This document shows, one piece after another, positions 47,471 through 57,067 of a stretch of DNA of 64,000 bases (positions within the stretch are counted from its first letter, which is position 1; every line of letters begins with the position of its first letter). The notes under the pieces are model-generated. The model was not told where the DNA came from. It saw nothing but the letters and a program-made list of their open reading frames with translations, and made no database searches. Source of the stretch: Hydrogenophaga sp. IBVHS2 (lineage in GTDB: Bacteria > Pseudomonadota > Gammaproteobacteria > Burkholderiales > Burkholderiaceae_C); NCBI RefSeq assembly GCF_002127215.1, contig NZ_NFUT01000002.1, positions 1 to 64,000 of the forward strand, in the 5' to 3' direction. The position numbers and the translations under genes are program-made.

Positions 47471-48916
47471 ATGCTCGTCGACACCCAGCCCGCCACCTAC
47501 CAGCACATGCCTGCGTCGCCCGAGGTCCGGGACCAGTGGGTCGATTCGCAGCTCATCGGCGTCCTGATGGACAACGTCGGACCGTCGCTGCTGGCCGCCA
47601 GCATCTCGTTGCCGGTGATGGTCTACCTCATGGCCGGGGAGGTGAACACGGCGGCGCTGGTGGTCTGGACGCTGCTCATGCTGGCCATGCTGGCCTACCG
47701 CTACCGGCTGATCGGCCTGTACCGCCTCCAGTACGACCATGTGGAGGGTCCCCAGCGGCTGGACTTCGTGCACCGCTACCGCTGGAGCTGGGCGGCCGTG
47801 GCCGTGCTGTGGGCCGGCCCGGTCGTCCTGAGCTACCTGCAGGCCAGCGTGACCACGCAGTTTGTCTGCGCCGTCGTGGTGCTGGGGCAGGGGCTGCTCA
47901 ACCTCACCGGCTTCAGTGCCTGCCTGCCGGTGTTCCGCAGCTACGCCAACAGCCTGGCCCTGTCGGTGCTGCTGGCGGTGATCGGGTTGACGGCCCTGCA
48001 CATCGATCAGCCCGACGTTCTGCAGAAAGGCATCCTGTTCGGCAGTCTCATGATCGTGTTCTGGTTCCTGATGCTGGTGGCCGGCGCACGCCTGCACCAG
48101 GTGCACCGGTCCAGCTTCGAGCTGCAGTTCTCCAACCAGGAGCTGATCGATTCGCTCACCCTGCAGACCCGGGCGTCCCTGCGGGCCGTGGCCACCAAGA
48201 ACCGCTTCCTGGCCTCGGCCGCTCACGACCTGCGTCAGCCGGTGCACGCCCTGAGCCTGTACGCCGACTGGCTGGCCAGCGAGCCGGAAATGGCCCGCGA
48301 CATCGCGCCGCGCATCCTGCAGTCCACCCGGGCCATCAATGAGCTGTTCGACTCGCTCTTTGACCTGACCCGCATCGACGCCGGCAACTACAAGGTCAAC
48401 CTGCAGCATGTGGATGTGGAGAAGCTGTTCGCCGACCTGCAGCTGCAGTTCGAGCCGGTGGCCCAGGGCAAGGGCCTGCGGCTGCGCACCTACACCCGTC
48501 CGACCGTGCTGTGGTCCGATCCGGTGGTGCTGCGCCGCATCCTGGGCAACCTGCTTTCCAACGCCTTGCGGCACACGCATGCCGGTGGTGTGCTGCTGGG
48601 TCTGCGTCACCGGGACGACATGCTGGTGTTCGAGGTCTGGGACACCGGCGTGGGCATCGCCCGCGAGCACCAGCAGGCCATCTTCCAGGAGTTCTTCCGG
48701 GTGTCCCAGCACCAGGGCACCGAGGACAGCCTGGGCCTGGGACTGACCATCGTGTCCAAGCTGACCTCCCTGATGGGCTATCAGCTCTCGCTCAATTCGG
48801 AGGCCAACCGGGGCAGCGTGTTTCGCGTGCTCCTGCCGGCCTTCACGCAGCAGGAACCCGGTGGTCTGACCACGGTGGAAAACGGCCGGTCGTCCCGTAC
48901 GGGCGACCCGACCTGA
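47471..48916 (+). CDS. Membrane sensor histidine kinase
   Basis: Kinase of 481 residues. About six hydrophobic helices span residues 35-220 without a large periplasmic domain, then HisKA with AAHDLRQPVHALSLY and an ATPase domain (NLLSNALRHTHAGG, DTGVGI, LGLGLTIV). The QPVHAL H-box is typical of a kinase family common in Burkholderiales, often paired with LuxR-type regulators. The start is the ATG at 47471; the upstream in-frame part is Pro/Arg-rich noise. It is convergent with the response regulator gene 15 bp downstream, its likely partner. It lacks a receiver domain of its own. Confidence 0.88.
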   Translation: MLVDTQPATYQHMPASPEVRDQWVDSQLIGVLMDNVGPSLLAASISLPVMVYLMAGEVNTAALVVWTLLMLAMLAYRYRLIGLYRLQYDHVEGPQRLDFVHRYRWSWAAVAVLWAGPVVLSYLQASVTTQFVCAVVVLGQGLLNLTGFSACLPVFRSYANSLALSVLLAVIGLTALHIDQPDVLQKGILFGSLMIVFWFLMLVAGARLHQVHRSSFELQFSNQELIDSLTLQTRASLRAVATKNRFLASAAHDLRQPVHALSLYADWLASEPEMARDIAPRILQSTRAINELFDSLFDLTRIDAGNYKVNLQHVDVEKLFADLQLQFEPVAQGKGLRLRTYTRPTVLWSDPVVLRRILGNLLSNALRHTHAGGVLLGLRHRDDMLVFEVWDTGVGIAREHQQAIFQEFFRVSQHQGTEDSLGLGLTIVSKLTSLMGYQLSLNSEANRGSVFRVLLPAFTQQEPGGLTTVENGRSSRTGDPT

Positions 48917-48931
48917 GGCCGCCGCGGGCGG

Positions 48932-49528
48932 TCAGAGGTCCAGCAGGCCGGCGGTGCGGGCCAGGTGGCTGGCCTGCGAGCGGCTCTTCACGTTGAGCCG
49001 GCGGAACAGCCGCCACAGGTGCACCTTGACCGTGTGCTCGCTGATGCTGAGCTGCTCGGCGATGTCGCGGTTGGACAGGCCCCGGTCCAGCATCACCAGC
49101 AGCTGTTTCTGCCGCTTGGACAGCTTGTCGGGGATGGTGGGGGCGTTCTCGTCGTCACCGGCCTCTTCGGCCAGGAACTCACGCAGCACCTTGGCAATCT
49201 GGGCAGCGCCGGCCGATTTCTCGACATAGGCGTCGGCGCCGGCCTCGCGGGCCAGGTCTTCGTAGTCGGAAGACGGCGAGGCGGACAGCACGATGAGCGA
49301 GGTGTCGGGCAGCATCTGGCGCACCTCGCGGACCCCGGAGACGCCGTTGGTGTCCGGCAGCTTGAGGTCCAGGCACACCAGTTCGGGTTCGCCGTGTTCG
49401 GCAATCGCCTTGCTGACCGAGGCCAGCCGCTCGAGTTCCACCACCTGCGTGGAGGCGCGAAGGCGGCGCAGCAGCATCACCACGGCTTCACGCATCAGGG
49501 GGTGATCGTCAATAACAAAGATGCTCAT
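48932..49528 (-). CDS. NarL/FixJ family response regulator
   Basis: Protein of 198 residues: receiver with acidic pocket IDDHP, phospho-Asp in LVCLDLKLPDTNG and Lys in YVEKSAG, then a LuxR-type helix-turn-helix KLSKRQKQLLVMLDRGLSNRDIAEQLSISEHTVKVHLWRLF. It is convergent with the sensor kinase. Its upstream region (49529-49678) carries repeated GGGAYAYATCCC-like palindromes that could be autoregulatory sites. Confidence 0.92.
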   Translation of the reverse strand: MSIFVIDDHPLMREAVVMLLRRLRASTQVVELERLASVSKAIAEHGEPELVCLDLKLPDTNGVSGVREVRQMLPDTSLIVLSASPSSDYEDLAREAGADAYVEKSAGAAQIAKVLREFLAEEAGDDENAPTIPDKLSKRQKQLLVMLDRGLSNRDIAEQLSISEHTVKVHLWRLFRRLNVKSRSQASHLARTAGLLDL

Positions 49529-49596
49529 GGCGGGCGCGGTCTTCGGGTGGTCAAGTATCAGAATGGCCTTATTGTGGTGCCTTTACGGCCGAATGA

Positions 49597-49665
49597 GGGA
49601 CATATAAAACACGGGATACATCCCTATTTCTCACAAAGGCCGGGTTGTGTACCGGGTATATCCCC
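49597..49665 (-). promoter_or_regulatory. AT-rich promoter region with GGGATACATCCC-like palindromes
   Basis: In the 150-bp gap between the response regulator and trpS, GGGATACATCCC (49613-49624) and GGGTATATCCC (49654-49664) are near-palindromes, centre to centre about 41 bp (four helical turns), with a related half GGGACATAT at 49597. The region is AT-rich compared with the rest of the window and contains TATAAAA. These look like operator sites for the LuxR-type regulator. Confidence 0.45.
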
Positions 49666-49678
49666 TTTTCGGGTGACG

Positions 49679-50971
49679 TCAGCTTTCGGGGGTGGCCAGG
49701 GTCGCCAGCGCCGCCGCCAGGGCCGACGGATCGGGAGCCGGCTCCAGCCGGTCCTGCAGGTCGGCCACGGCAGGCAGGCCCTCGGCCTGGATGCGGGCCA
49801 TGGCCTGGGCGGCCTCGCGCGGGGCCTCGAAACCCCGGCTCTGCAGCAGCACCGTGCCGCGGGCGTCGGTCAGCTTGAAGTGGAAACGGCCGTCCGATTC
49901 CCGGTACTGCTTGAACACCGGCCCGGCCGCCTTGGCGCCCTTGGTCTTGCGCACCTCGGCCACCTGGTCCAGCGGGCGCAGGCCCACGGCATGGCGCAGC
50001 CGGGCAGTGAACGGCGTGGCGGTGGCTCGGGCCTTGGCGGCGCCGGCCTTGAGCACGGCCTCGATGCGGCCCGGGTCCTTCATGAGCTCGTCGTACACGG
50101 CCCGCATCGGCGCGATCTCGCGGTCCAGCCGCTCGAACAGCCGTTCCTTGGCCTCGCCCCAGGCGATGCCTTCGGCGTACGCACGGGCCAGATCGGCGGT
50201 CTCGGCCTCGCTGGCGAAGGCCTGGTAGAGCTGGAACAGGGCCGAGCCTTCGGTGGACTTGGGCTCGCCGGGCAGGCGCGAGTCGGTCACGATGCCCATG
50301 ATCAGCTTGCGCAGCTGCTCGCGCGGCACGAACAGCGGGATGGTGTTGTCGTAGCTCTTGCTCATCTTGCGGCCGTCCAGCCCGGGCAGGGTGGCCACAT
50401 GCGCCTCGATGGCGGCCTCCGGCAGGGTGAAGTGTTCGCCGTAGAGGTGGTTGAAGCTCGATGCGATGTCCCGTGCCATCTCGATGTGCTGCACCTGGTC
50501 GCGGCCCACCGGCACCTGGTGGGCGTTGAACATCAGGATGTCGGCCGCCATGAGCACCGGGTACATGAACAGGCCGGCGGTCACGCCGTCGTCCGGCTCG
50601 GTGCCGGCGGCGGTGTTCTTGTCGACCGAGGCCTTGTAGGCATGGGCCCGGTTGAGCAGGCCCTTGCCGGTCACGCAGGTCAGCAGCCAGCAGAGCTCGG
50701 GGATCTCGGGGATGTCGGACTGGCGGTAGAAGGTCACCTTCTCCGGGTCCAGCCCGCAGGCCAGCCAGGTGGCGGCGATCTCCAGGGTGGAGCGCTGCAC
50801 GCGGGCCGGGTCGCCGGTCTTGATGAGGGCGTGGTAGTCGGCCAGGAAGTAGAAGCTCTCCACGTCGGCCAGGCGGCTGGCCCGCACCGTGGGGCGGATG
50901 GCGCCCACATAGTTGCCCAGGTGGGGGGTGCCGGAGGTGGTGATGCCGGTGAGGACGCGCACAGGTTGCAT
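49679..50971 (-). CDS. trpS: Tryptophan--tRNA ligase with C-terminal extension
   Basis: Protein of 430 residues, against about 335 for E. coli TrpS. The catalytic core has the HIGH-equivalent TTSGTPHLGNY and KMSKS in GRKMSKSYDN. After residue 350 an additional domain with GPVFKQYRESDGRFHFKLTDARGTVLLQSRGF resembles the YegP/DUF1508 fold. The start is the ATG at 50971. It follows the M50 protease gene by 25 bp and is the last gene of a five-gene operon. Confidence 0.95.
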   Translation of the reverse strand: MQPVRVLTGITTSGTPHLGNYVGAIRPTVRASRLADVESFYFLADYHALIKTGDPARVQRSTLEIAATWLACGLDPEKVTFYRQSDIPEIPELCWLLTCVTGKGLLNRAHAYKASVDKNTAAGTEPDDGVTAGLFMYPVLMAADILMFNAHQVPVGRDQVQHIEMARDIASSFNHLYGEHFTLPEAAIEAHVATLPGLDGRKMSKSYDNTIPLFVPREQLRKLIMGIVTDSRLPGEPKSTEGSALFQLYQAFASEAETADLARAYAEGIAWGEAKERLFERLDREIAPMRAVYDELMKDPGRIEAVLKAGAAKARATATPFTARLRHAVGLRPLDQVAEVRKTKGAKAAGPVFKQYRESDGRFHFKLTDARGTVLLQSRGFEAPREAAQAMARIQAEGLPAVADLQDRLEPAPDPSALAAALATLATPES

Positions 50972-50996
50972 GGCAGAGGGAAGGCAGAAGGATCGG

Positions 50997-51665
50997 TCAG
51001 GTCAGGAGCAGGCGCAGCGGGGTGAGCAGCAGTTCGATGGCCGAGAGGGTGAGGTCCATCAGCGGTCGCAGCCAGTAGCTGCCCACCAGTCCCGAGACCA
51101 CCAGCGCCAGCACGATGAAGAAACCGTAGGGCTCCACCCGCGACACCATCTCGGCCTGCCGCCAGGGCAGCAGACCCACGAGGATGCGGCCCCCATCCAG
51201 CGGGGGCAGCGGGAACAGGTTGAAGGCGAACATCACCAGGTTCACGGTGACACCGGCCCGGCACATCTGCAGCCAGAAGCGCTCGTCCACCCCGGCACCC
51301 AGCAGCACATACAGCAGCACCAGCCAGCCGATGGCCTGCACCAGGTTGGCGCCCGGGCCGGCCAGGGCGACCCAGATCATGTCGCGCTTGGGGTTGCGCA
51401 GCCGGCCGAAATTCACCGGCACCGGCTTGGCATAACCGAACAGGAAGGCGCCGGCCGTGGCGAAGTACAGCAGCAGCGGCATGGCGATCGTGCCCACCGG
51501 GTCGATGTGCTTGACCGGGTTGACCGTGATGCGGCCCAGCAGGTGGGCGGTGGGATCGCCGAAGTGGCGCGCCGCATAGCCGTGGGCGGCCTCGTGCAGC
51601 GTGATGGCGAACAGCACCGGTATCGCGTAGAGCGTGACCGTCTGGATGATGAGGGCAAAGTCCAT
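50997..51665 (-). CDS. M50 (site-2 protease family) membrane metalloprotease
   Basis: Protein of 222 residues with about six hydrophobic helices, active-site HEAAHG near the N-terminus, and the second zinc ligand in FNLFPLPPLDGGRIL. No PDZ domain is present, so this is the short rhomboid-like S2P subgroup (YwhC/SREBP-like) rather than RseP. Substrate unknown. The neighbouring YciO-type and trpS genes are its usual company in betaproteobacteria. Confidence 0.9.
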   Translation of the reverse strand: MDFALIIQTVTLYAIPVLFAITLHEAAHGYAARHFGDPTAHLLGRITVNPVKHIDPVGTIAMPLLLYFATAGAFLFGYAKPVPVNFGRLRNPKRDMIWVALAGPGANLVQAIGWLVLLYVLLGAGVDERFWLQMCRAGVTVNLVMFAFNLFPLPPLDGGRILVGLLPWRQAEMVSRVEPYGFFIVLALVVSGLVGSYWLRPLMDLTLSAIELLLTPLRLLLT

Positions 51666-51691
51666 CGGTGGATTGTCCCAGACGCGGCGCC

Positions 51692-52327
51692 TCAGAGCCC
51701 GAGGCGGGCCAGTTCGCCCTGGCCCTGACGCAGCACCTCCGGCTCGCCGCCGGTGCCCATGGGCGTGAGGTCGATGACCGTGGTGGGCTCCAGCGCGCAG
51801 GCACCGGCATCGATCACGCCGGCCAGGTCGTGCTGCAGGCGTTCGCGGATGTCTTCCGGGTCGTTCAGCGGGCCGTCGTCACCGGGCAGGATGAGCGTGG
51901 TGGCCAGCAGCGGCGTGCCGTGCAGCTCCAGCAGGGCGCGCAGGGCGGCATGGTCGGGCACCCGCAGGCCGATGGTCTTGCGCGAGGGGTGGCTGACCCG
52001 ACGCGGCACTTCCTTGCTGGCCTCCAGGATGAAGGTGTAGGGCCCGGGCGTCGCCACCTTGAGCAGCCGGTACTGGCGGTTGTCCACCCGGGCATAGCTG
52101 GCGAGTTCGCTCAGGTCGCGGCAGAGAAGGGTGAGGTGGTGGCGGTCGTCCACCTGACGGATGCGGCGCAGCCGGTCGGCGGCGGCCTTGTCGTCGAGGT
52201 GGCACACCAGCGCATAGCTGGAGTCGGTGGGCACGGCCAGCACGCCGCCGCCCTGCAGCAGCTGCACCGCCTGCTTCAGCAGCCGGGCCTGCGGGTTCTC
52301 GGGATGGACACTGAACAGCTGCGACAT
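51692..52327 (-). CDS. YciO/Sua5 family threonylcarbamoyl-AMP synthase-like protein
   Basis: Protein of 211 residues of the Sua5/YrdC/YciO family: GGVLAVPTDSSYALVCHLDDKAA, RIRQVDDRHHLTLLCRDLSELASYARVDN and KTIGLRVPDH. YciO members have weak or uncertain threonylcarbamoyl-adenylate activity compared with TsaC, so tRNA t6A function is not certain. It lies nine bases after the EamA gene and 26 bases before the protease gene. Confidence 0.88.
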   Translation of the reverse strand: MSQLFSVHPENPQARLLKQAVQLLQGGGVLAVPTDSSYALVCHLDDKAAADRLRRIRQVDDRHHLTLLCRDLSELASYARVDNRQYRLLKVATPGPYTFILEASKEVPRRVSHPSRKTIGLRVPDHAALRALLELHGTPLLATTLILPGDDGPLNDPEDIRERLQHDLAGVIDAGACALEPTTVIDLTPMGTGGEPEVLRQGQGELARLGL

Positions 52328-52336
52328 CGACGTCCC

Positions 52337-53242
52337 TCAGGGTTCGGGCGGTTCCACCGGCTGCTTCGCCCGCGAGGCCAGCACGCTGGCGGTGGCGCCG
52401 CAGAGCACGATCAGCCCGATGCCGGCCAGCTCCAGCGGCCCGGGCACATGCCCGAACACCACCCAGCCGCACAGCATGGCAAAGCCGATCTGTGCATACA
52501 GGAACGGCGTGAGCGTGGCCGCCGGGGTGCGGGCAAACGCCAGGATCAGCAGGAAGTGGCCGATGCTGCCCATCAGCCCCACCAGACACAGCAAGCCGAA
52601 GGTGCGTGCGTCCGGGATGGCCTGCCACACCAGCGGCAGGATGGCGGTGGACAGCGCAGCCCCCACCCAGCCGGTGTAGAAGTGCATGGTCATGGGGTCT
52701 TCGGTGCGCGCCATGCGGCTGGTCAGGATCTGGAAGGCGGCGTACAGCATCACCATCACCAGCGGCAGCAGGCTGGCCCAGCCCACCACACCGCCGCCGG
52801 GCTGCACCACCATCAGGGCGCCGGCAAAGCCGCCGATGACCAGCACCCAGCGCATGGGCGTGACCCGCTCGTGCAGGAACAGCGCGGCCAGCAGCGTGAC
52901 CACCAGCGGCGAGATCATGACGATGGCGGTGAACTCGCCCACCGGCATGTACTGCACGCTCAGGAAGGACAGCACGCTCACCAGCAGCAGCAGGCCGCCG
53001 CGCAGCAGCTGGAAGCGGGGGTGTGCGGTGCGCAGCAGGCTGCGGCCGCGCAGCGGCAGCATCACCGCCGACACCAGCACCGCCTGGAACATGTAGCGGA
53101 ACCACACCGCCACCAGCACCGGAATGAAGGCACCGACGTACTTGACGGTGGTGTCCAGCACCGCGAAGCAGGCCGTGGCCGTGACCAGAAAGGCAATGCC
53201 GGTGAGCGCCCGGGTGCCCGGGCTCTGCAGCGCGTCCGACAT
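52337..53242 (-). CDS. EamA/DMT family transporter
   Basis: Protein of 301 residues with about ten helices: GIAFLVTATACFAVLDTTVKYV, YMPVGEFTAIVMISPLVVTLLAALFLHERV and a second repeat ending GIGLIVLCGATASVLASRA. It is the RhaT/YdcZ-like type with an unknown exported or imported metabolite. The ATG at 53242 overlaps the PHP gene stop by one base (TGATG). Confidence 0.88.
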   Translation of the reverse strand: MSDALQSPGTRALTGIAFLVTATACFAVLDTTVKYVGAFIPVLVAVWFRYMFQAVLVSAVMLPLRGRSLLRTAHPRFQLLRGGLLLLVSVLSFLSVQYMPVGEFTAIVMISPLVVTLLAALFLHERVTPMRWVLVIGGFAGALMVVQPGGGVVGWASLLPLVMVMLYAAFQILTSRMARTEDPMTMHFYTGWVGAALSTAILPLVWQAIPDARTFGLLCLVGLMGSIGHFLLILAFARTPAATLTPFLYAQIGFAMLCGWVVFGHVPGPLELAGIGLIVLCGATASVLASRAKQPVEPPEP

Positions 53243-54096
53243 CAGTGGACGCGGGACGACAGCAGCGACCACACCGGCGTCAGGTGGCCGGGCAGGTCGG
53301 GCAGTTGGCCGAGGTCGGTGTGGCTCTCGTCGGGGCTGTGGAAATCGCTGCCGCGGGAGGCCGCCAGGTCGAACTCGGTGCAGAAGCCGGTGTACTTGAC
53401 CACGTCGGACGCGTTGTGCGCGCCGGTGACCACCTCCACGCCCTGGCCGCCGTGGCCCTTGAACTCGGTGAACAGCGCGTATTCCTGCGTGGGCGTGAAT
53501 GCGTAGCGTCCCGGGTGGGCAATGATGGCCACGCCGCCGGCACCGACGATCCAGCGCACCGCATCGCCCAGCCGGGCCCAGCGGTGCGGCACGAAGCCGG
53601 GTTTGCCTTCGGTGAGGTACTTGCGGAACACCTCCGGGATGTCCTTGCACACGCCGGTGTCCACCAGGTGGCGGGCAAAGTGAGAGCGCGAGATCAGGTC
53701 CGGGTTGCCCACGTAGCGCAGCGCGCCCTCAAAGGCGCCCTTGATGCCCACGCGGGCCAGGTCGTCGGCCATCTCGCGGGCGCGTTGTTCGCGGCCACCG
53801 CGGGTGGCGCGCAGACCCTCCACCAGCTCGGGGTGGTCGGGGTCCATGCCGAGGCCCACGATGTGCACCGTGATGTCCAGGAAGGTCACCGAGATCTCGG
53901 CACCGGTCAGGTAGGGCAGGCCCACGGCGCGGGCTGCTGCGATGGCGCGGGCCTGACCACCCAGCTCGTCGTGGTCGGTCAGCGCCCACAGCTCCACGCC
54001 GTTGGCCTTGGCGCGTTGGGCCAGGGCCTCGGGGGTGAGGGTGCCGTCGGAGACGACGGAGTGGCAATGCAGGTCGGCGTTGGTCAGGATGTCCAC
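53242..54096 (-). CDS. rnm: PHP-domain phosphoesterase (RNase AM/YciV family)
   Basis: Protein of 284 residues with PHP metal motifs: DLHCHSVVSDGT, TDHDELGG, GAEISVTFLDITVHIVGLG, IIAHPGRY and GSDFHS. The family hydrolyses 3',5'-bisphosphonucleotides and acts as a 5'-3' exonuclease that matures rRNA 5' ends. It is the first gene of the rnm-eamA-yciO-M50-trpS operon. Confidence 0.9.
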   Translation of the reverse strand: MDILTNADLHCHSVVSDGTLTPEALAQRAKANGVELWALTDHDELGGQARAIAAARAVGLPYLTGAEISVTFLDITVHIVGLGMDPDHPELVEGLRATRGGREQRAREMADDLARVGIKGAFEGALRYVGNPDLISRSHFARHLVDTGVCKDIPEVFRKYLTEGKPGFVPHRWARLGDAVRWIVGAGGVAIIAHPGRYAFTPTQEYALFTEFKGHGGQGVEVVTGAHNASDVVKYTGFCTEFDLAASRGSDFHSPDESHTDLGQLPDLPGHLTPVWSLLSSRVH

Positions 54097-54135
54097 CGGC
54101 CCATTGTAGGTGGCGAGCCATCACCCCGGGGAGTG

Positions 54136-56928
54136 TCAGCCGGTGTTGCGCAGGCCCGCCGCGATGCCGTTGATGGCGATGTGGATGCCGCGCTTGACCT
54201 TGTCGTCCCGGTCGCTGGGCCGGGCGTTGGTGCGCCAGCGCCGGATCAGCTCCACCTGCAGGTGGTGCAGCGGGTCGATGTAGGGGAAGCGGTGGCGGAT
54301 CGAGCGCTGCAGCGCGGCGTTGCCGGCCAGCCGGTCGGCCTCGCCGGTGATGAGGGTCAGCGCCTCGGCGGTGCGGTGCCACTCGGCCTCGATGGCGCCG
54401 AACACCCGGCGGCGCAGGCGCTTGTCTTCCACCAGCTCGGCATACAGCGACGCCAGCGCCAGGTCGCTCTTGGCCAGCACCATGTCCATGTTGGAGAGCA
54501 GGGTGGCAAAGAAGGGCCACTGCCGCACCATCTGCTGCAGCAGGGCCAGACGGGCCGGGCGGCCGGACGGGCCGTCCTGGTCGAGGAAGCCCTGCACCGC
54601 CGAGCCGAAGCCGTACCAGCCCGGCAGCGTCAGGCGGCACTGGCCCCAGCTGAAGCCCCAGGGGATGGCGCGCAGGTCCTCGATGCGCTGGTTGGCCTTG
54701 CGCGACGCCGGCCGCGAGCCGATGTTGAGCTCGGCGATCTCCCGGATCGGCGTGGCCGAGAAGAAGTACTCGGCAAAGCGCGGTGTGTCGTACACCAGGG
54801 CACGGTAGGCGGCCATGCTGGCCTGCGAAAGCGCATCGGCCGCTTCCAGAAAGCGCTTCGGTGCCGGCTTGGCGGTGGGCAGCAGGGTGGCCTCCAGCGT
54901 GGCGGCCACCAGGGTTTCCAGGTTGCGCCGGCCGATGTCGGGGTTGGCGTACTTGGAGCCGATGACCTCGCCCTGCTCGGTCAGCCGGATCTGTCCACGC
55001 ACCGTGCCTGGCGGTTGCGCCAGGATGGCCTGGTAGCTCGGGCCGCCGCCGCGCCCCACCGTGCCGCCCCGGCCGTGGAACATGCGCAGGCGGATCGGGC
55101 TGCCGTCGAACAGTTTCACCAGCGCCATCTCGGCGCGGTAGAGCTCCCAGTTGCTGGTGAAGATGCCGCCGTCCTTGTTGCTGTCGGAGTAGCCCAGCAT
55201 CACGTCCTGCTCGTGGTAGCCGGCACTGCGGCCGCGTTGCACCATGGCCTGGATGCCGGGCAGGGCGTAGTAGGCCTGCATGATGGGCGCAGCCTGCCGC
55301 AGGTCCTCGATGGTCTCGAACAGCGGCACCACGATCAGGTCGGCCCGGGCGTCGCGGTCGAGCGTGCCGTGCAGCAGGCCGCATTCCTTCTGCAGCACCA
55401 GCACTTCCAGCAGGTCGCTCACCGTTTCGGTGTGGCTGATGATGGCGTGGCGGATGGCGTGCGGACCGAAACGCTCGCGGCCGCTGCGGGCGGTCTCGAA
55501 GATGGCCAGTTCGCCCCGGGTGTGCTCGCTGTAGTCGGCCCCGGGCACGCGCAGCGGGCGGGCGTCGCCGAGCACGCGCAGCAGCAGCGCCTGGCGCGAG
55601 GCTTCGTCCAGGGCGCTGTAGTCGGCTTCGATGCGGGCGTGGGCCAGCAGCTCGGCCACCACGCGTTCGTGCTGGTCGGAGCTCTGGCGCAGGTCCAGCG
55701 TGGCCAGGTGAAAGCCGAACACCTCCACCGAGCGCATCAGGGGCCGCAGCCGGGCTTCCACCATGGCTTCGCCGTGGTGGGCCTTGAGCGAGGCCTCGAT
55801 GGTCTGCAGATCGGCCAGGAATTCCTCGGCCGACGCGTACGGATGCTGCGGCGCCACCGCATGCCGCGCGGCCTCGGTGCCGGTCAGCGCCTGCAGGGTG
55901 GCGGCCAGCCGGGCGTAGACGCCGGTGAGCGCGCGGCGGTAGGGCTCGTCCTGCCGGTGGGCATTGGTGTCGGGCGAGCGTTCGGCCAGGGCCTGCATGG
56001 CCGGCGTCACGCCCGAGAGCATGGCCGAGACCGAGAGCTCGCCGCCCAGCAGGTGCACCTGGGTCAGGTGATGCCGCAGCACCATCTCGGCCTGGCTCCT
56101 GAGGGCCAGCTCCAGGGTGTCGGCGGTCACGTTGGGGTTGCCGTCCCGGTCGCCGCCGATCCACTGGCCCATGCGCAGGAACGGCGCCACCGGCCGGCCC
56201 AGCCCGTCTTCCAGTTCGCGGTACAGGCGCGGGATCTGGGCCAGGAAGGTGGTCTCGTAATAGCTCAGCGAGTTCTCGATCTCGTCGGCCACGCTGAGCT
56301 TGGTGAAGCGCAGCAGCCGGGTCTGCCAGAGCTGGGTGATGCGGGCGCGGATCTGCCGGTCGATGTCGGCCTGCTCGCGGGGCGAGGCGGTGTCCCGCTC
56401 GGCCAGCAGCCGCGCGATGGCGCGTTCGGCGTCCAGGATGCTCTTGCGCTGCACCTCGGTGGGGTGGGCGGTGAGCACCGGCGAGAGATGGGCCTGCCGC
56501 AGCGCTTCGGCCACGGCATCGGGGGCCAGACCTGCCTTGCGCAGCCGCTCCAGCGCCAGCCCCAGGCTGCCCTGCTGCTGCTGCCCGGCGCGTTCGTGCA
56601 CGGCACGGCGGCGGATGTGGTGCCGGTCCTCGGCCAGGTTGGCCAGGTGGCTGAAGTAGGTGAAGGCCCGGATCACGCTCACCGTCTGGTCGCTGGACAG
56701 CCCCTTGAGCAGCTTCTTCAGCGCCTTGTCCGCCGAGGCGTCGTCGTGCCGGCGGAAGGCCACCGAGAGCTGGCGGATCTGTTCGATCAGGCCGTAGGCC
56801 GCTTCGCCTTCCTGCTCGCGGATCACGTCGCCGAGCATGCGGCCGAGCAGCCGGATGTCGTCGATCAGGGGCTGGTCCTTGGACGCGGGGGAGGGCGCAG
56901 CGGCGCGGCGCGCGGGCGTTCGGCTCAT
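54136..56928 (-). CDS. ppc: Phosphoenolpyruvate carboxylase
   Basis: Protein of 930 residues. Active-site motifs: [12 protein letters not shown] with catalytic His, [34 protein letters not shown] and the C-terminal RNTG. It makes oxaloacetate from PEP and bicarbonate to refill the TCA cycle. I start at the ATG at 56928 ([10 protein letters not shown]). It ends 39 bp from the convergent-free PHP gene and is divergent from hemC, with which it shares a 139-bp promoter region. Confidence 0.97.
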   Translation of the reverse strand: MSRTPARRAAAPSPASKDQPLIDDIRLLGRMLGDVIREQEGEAAYGLIEQIRQLSVAFRRHDDASADKALKKLLKGLSSDQTVSVIRAFTYFSHLANLAEDRHHIRRRAVHERAGQQQQGSLGLALERLRKAGLAPDAVAEALRQAHLSPVLTAHPTEVQRKSILDAERAIARLLAERDTASPREQADIDRQIRARITQLWQTRLLRFTKLSVADEIENSLSYYETTFLAQIPRLYRELEDGLGRPVAPFLRMGQWIGGDRDGNPNVTADTLELALRSQAEMVLRHHLTQVHLLGGELSVSAMLSGVTPAMQALAERSPDTNAHRQDEPYRRALTGVYARLAATLQALTGTEAARHAVAPQHPYASAEEFLADLQTIEASLKAHHGEAMVEARLRPLMRSVEVFGFHLATLDLRQSSDQHERVVAELLAHARIEADYSALDEASRQALLLRVLGDARPLRVPGADYSEHTRGELAIFETARSGRERFGPHAIRHAIISHTETVSDLLEVLVLQKECGLLHGTLDRDARADLIVVPLFETIEDLRQAAPIMQAYYALPGIQAMVQRGRSAGYHEQDVMLGYSDSNKDGGIFTSNWELYRAEMALVKLFDGSPIRLRMFHGRGGTVGRGGGPSYQAILAQPPGTVRGQIRLTEQGEVIGSKYANPDIGRRNLETLVAATLEATLLPTAKPAPKRFLEAADALSQASMAAYRALVYDTPRFAEYFFSATPIREIAELNIGSRPASRKANQRIEDLRAIPWGFSWGQCRLTLPGWYGFGSAVQGFLDQDGPSGRPARLALLQQMVRQWPFFATLLSNMDMVLAKSDLALASLYAELVEDKRLRRRVFGAIEAEWHRTAEALTLITGEADRLAGNAALQRSIRHRFPYIDPLHHLQVELIRRWRTNARPSDRDDKVKRGIHIAINGIAAGLRNTG

Positions 56929-57067
56929 GGCTCTGGCGGGGTGTGGCGCGCGGGGCGCGGGGTCGGGACGGGCGGTGGGCCATGCTAGCATCCGATGGAC
57001 CCTTGCCCGGGCTCTGCCGGGTGCCCAACACGCCCTCGGTCTGCAGGGCGCCAGCTTCCCGTCAGCC

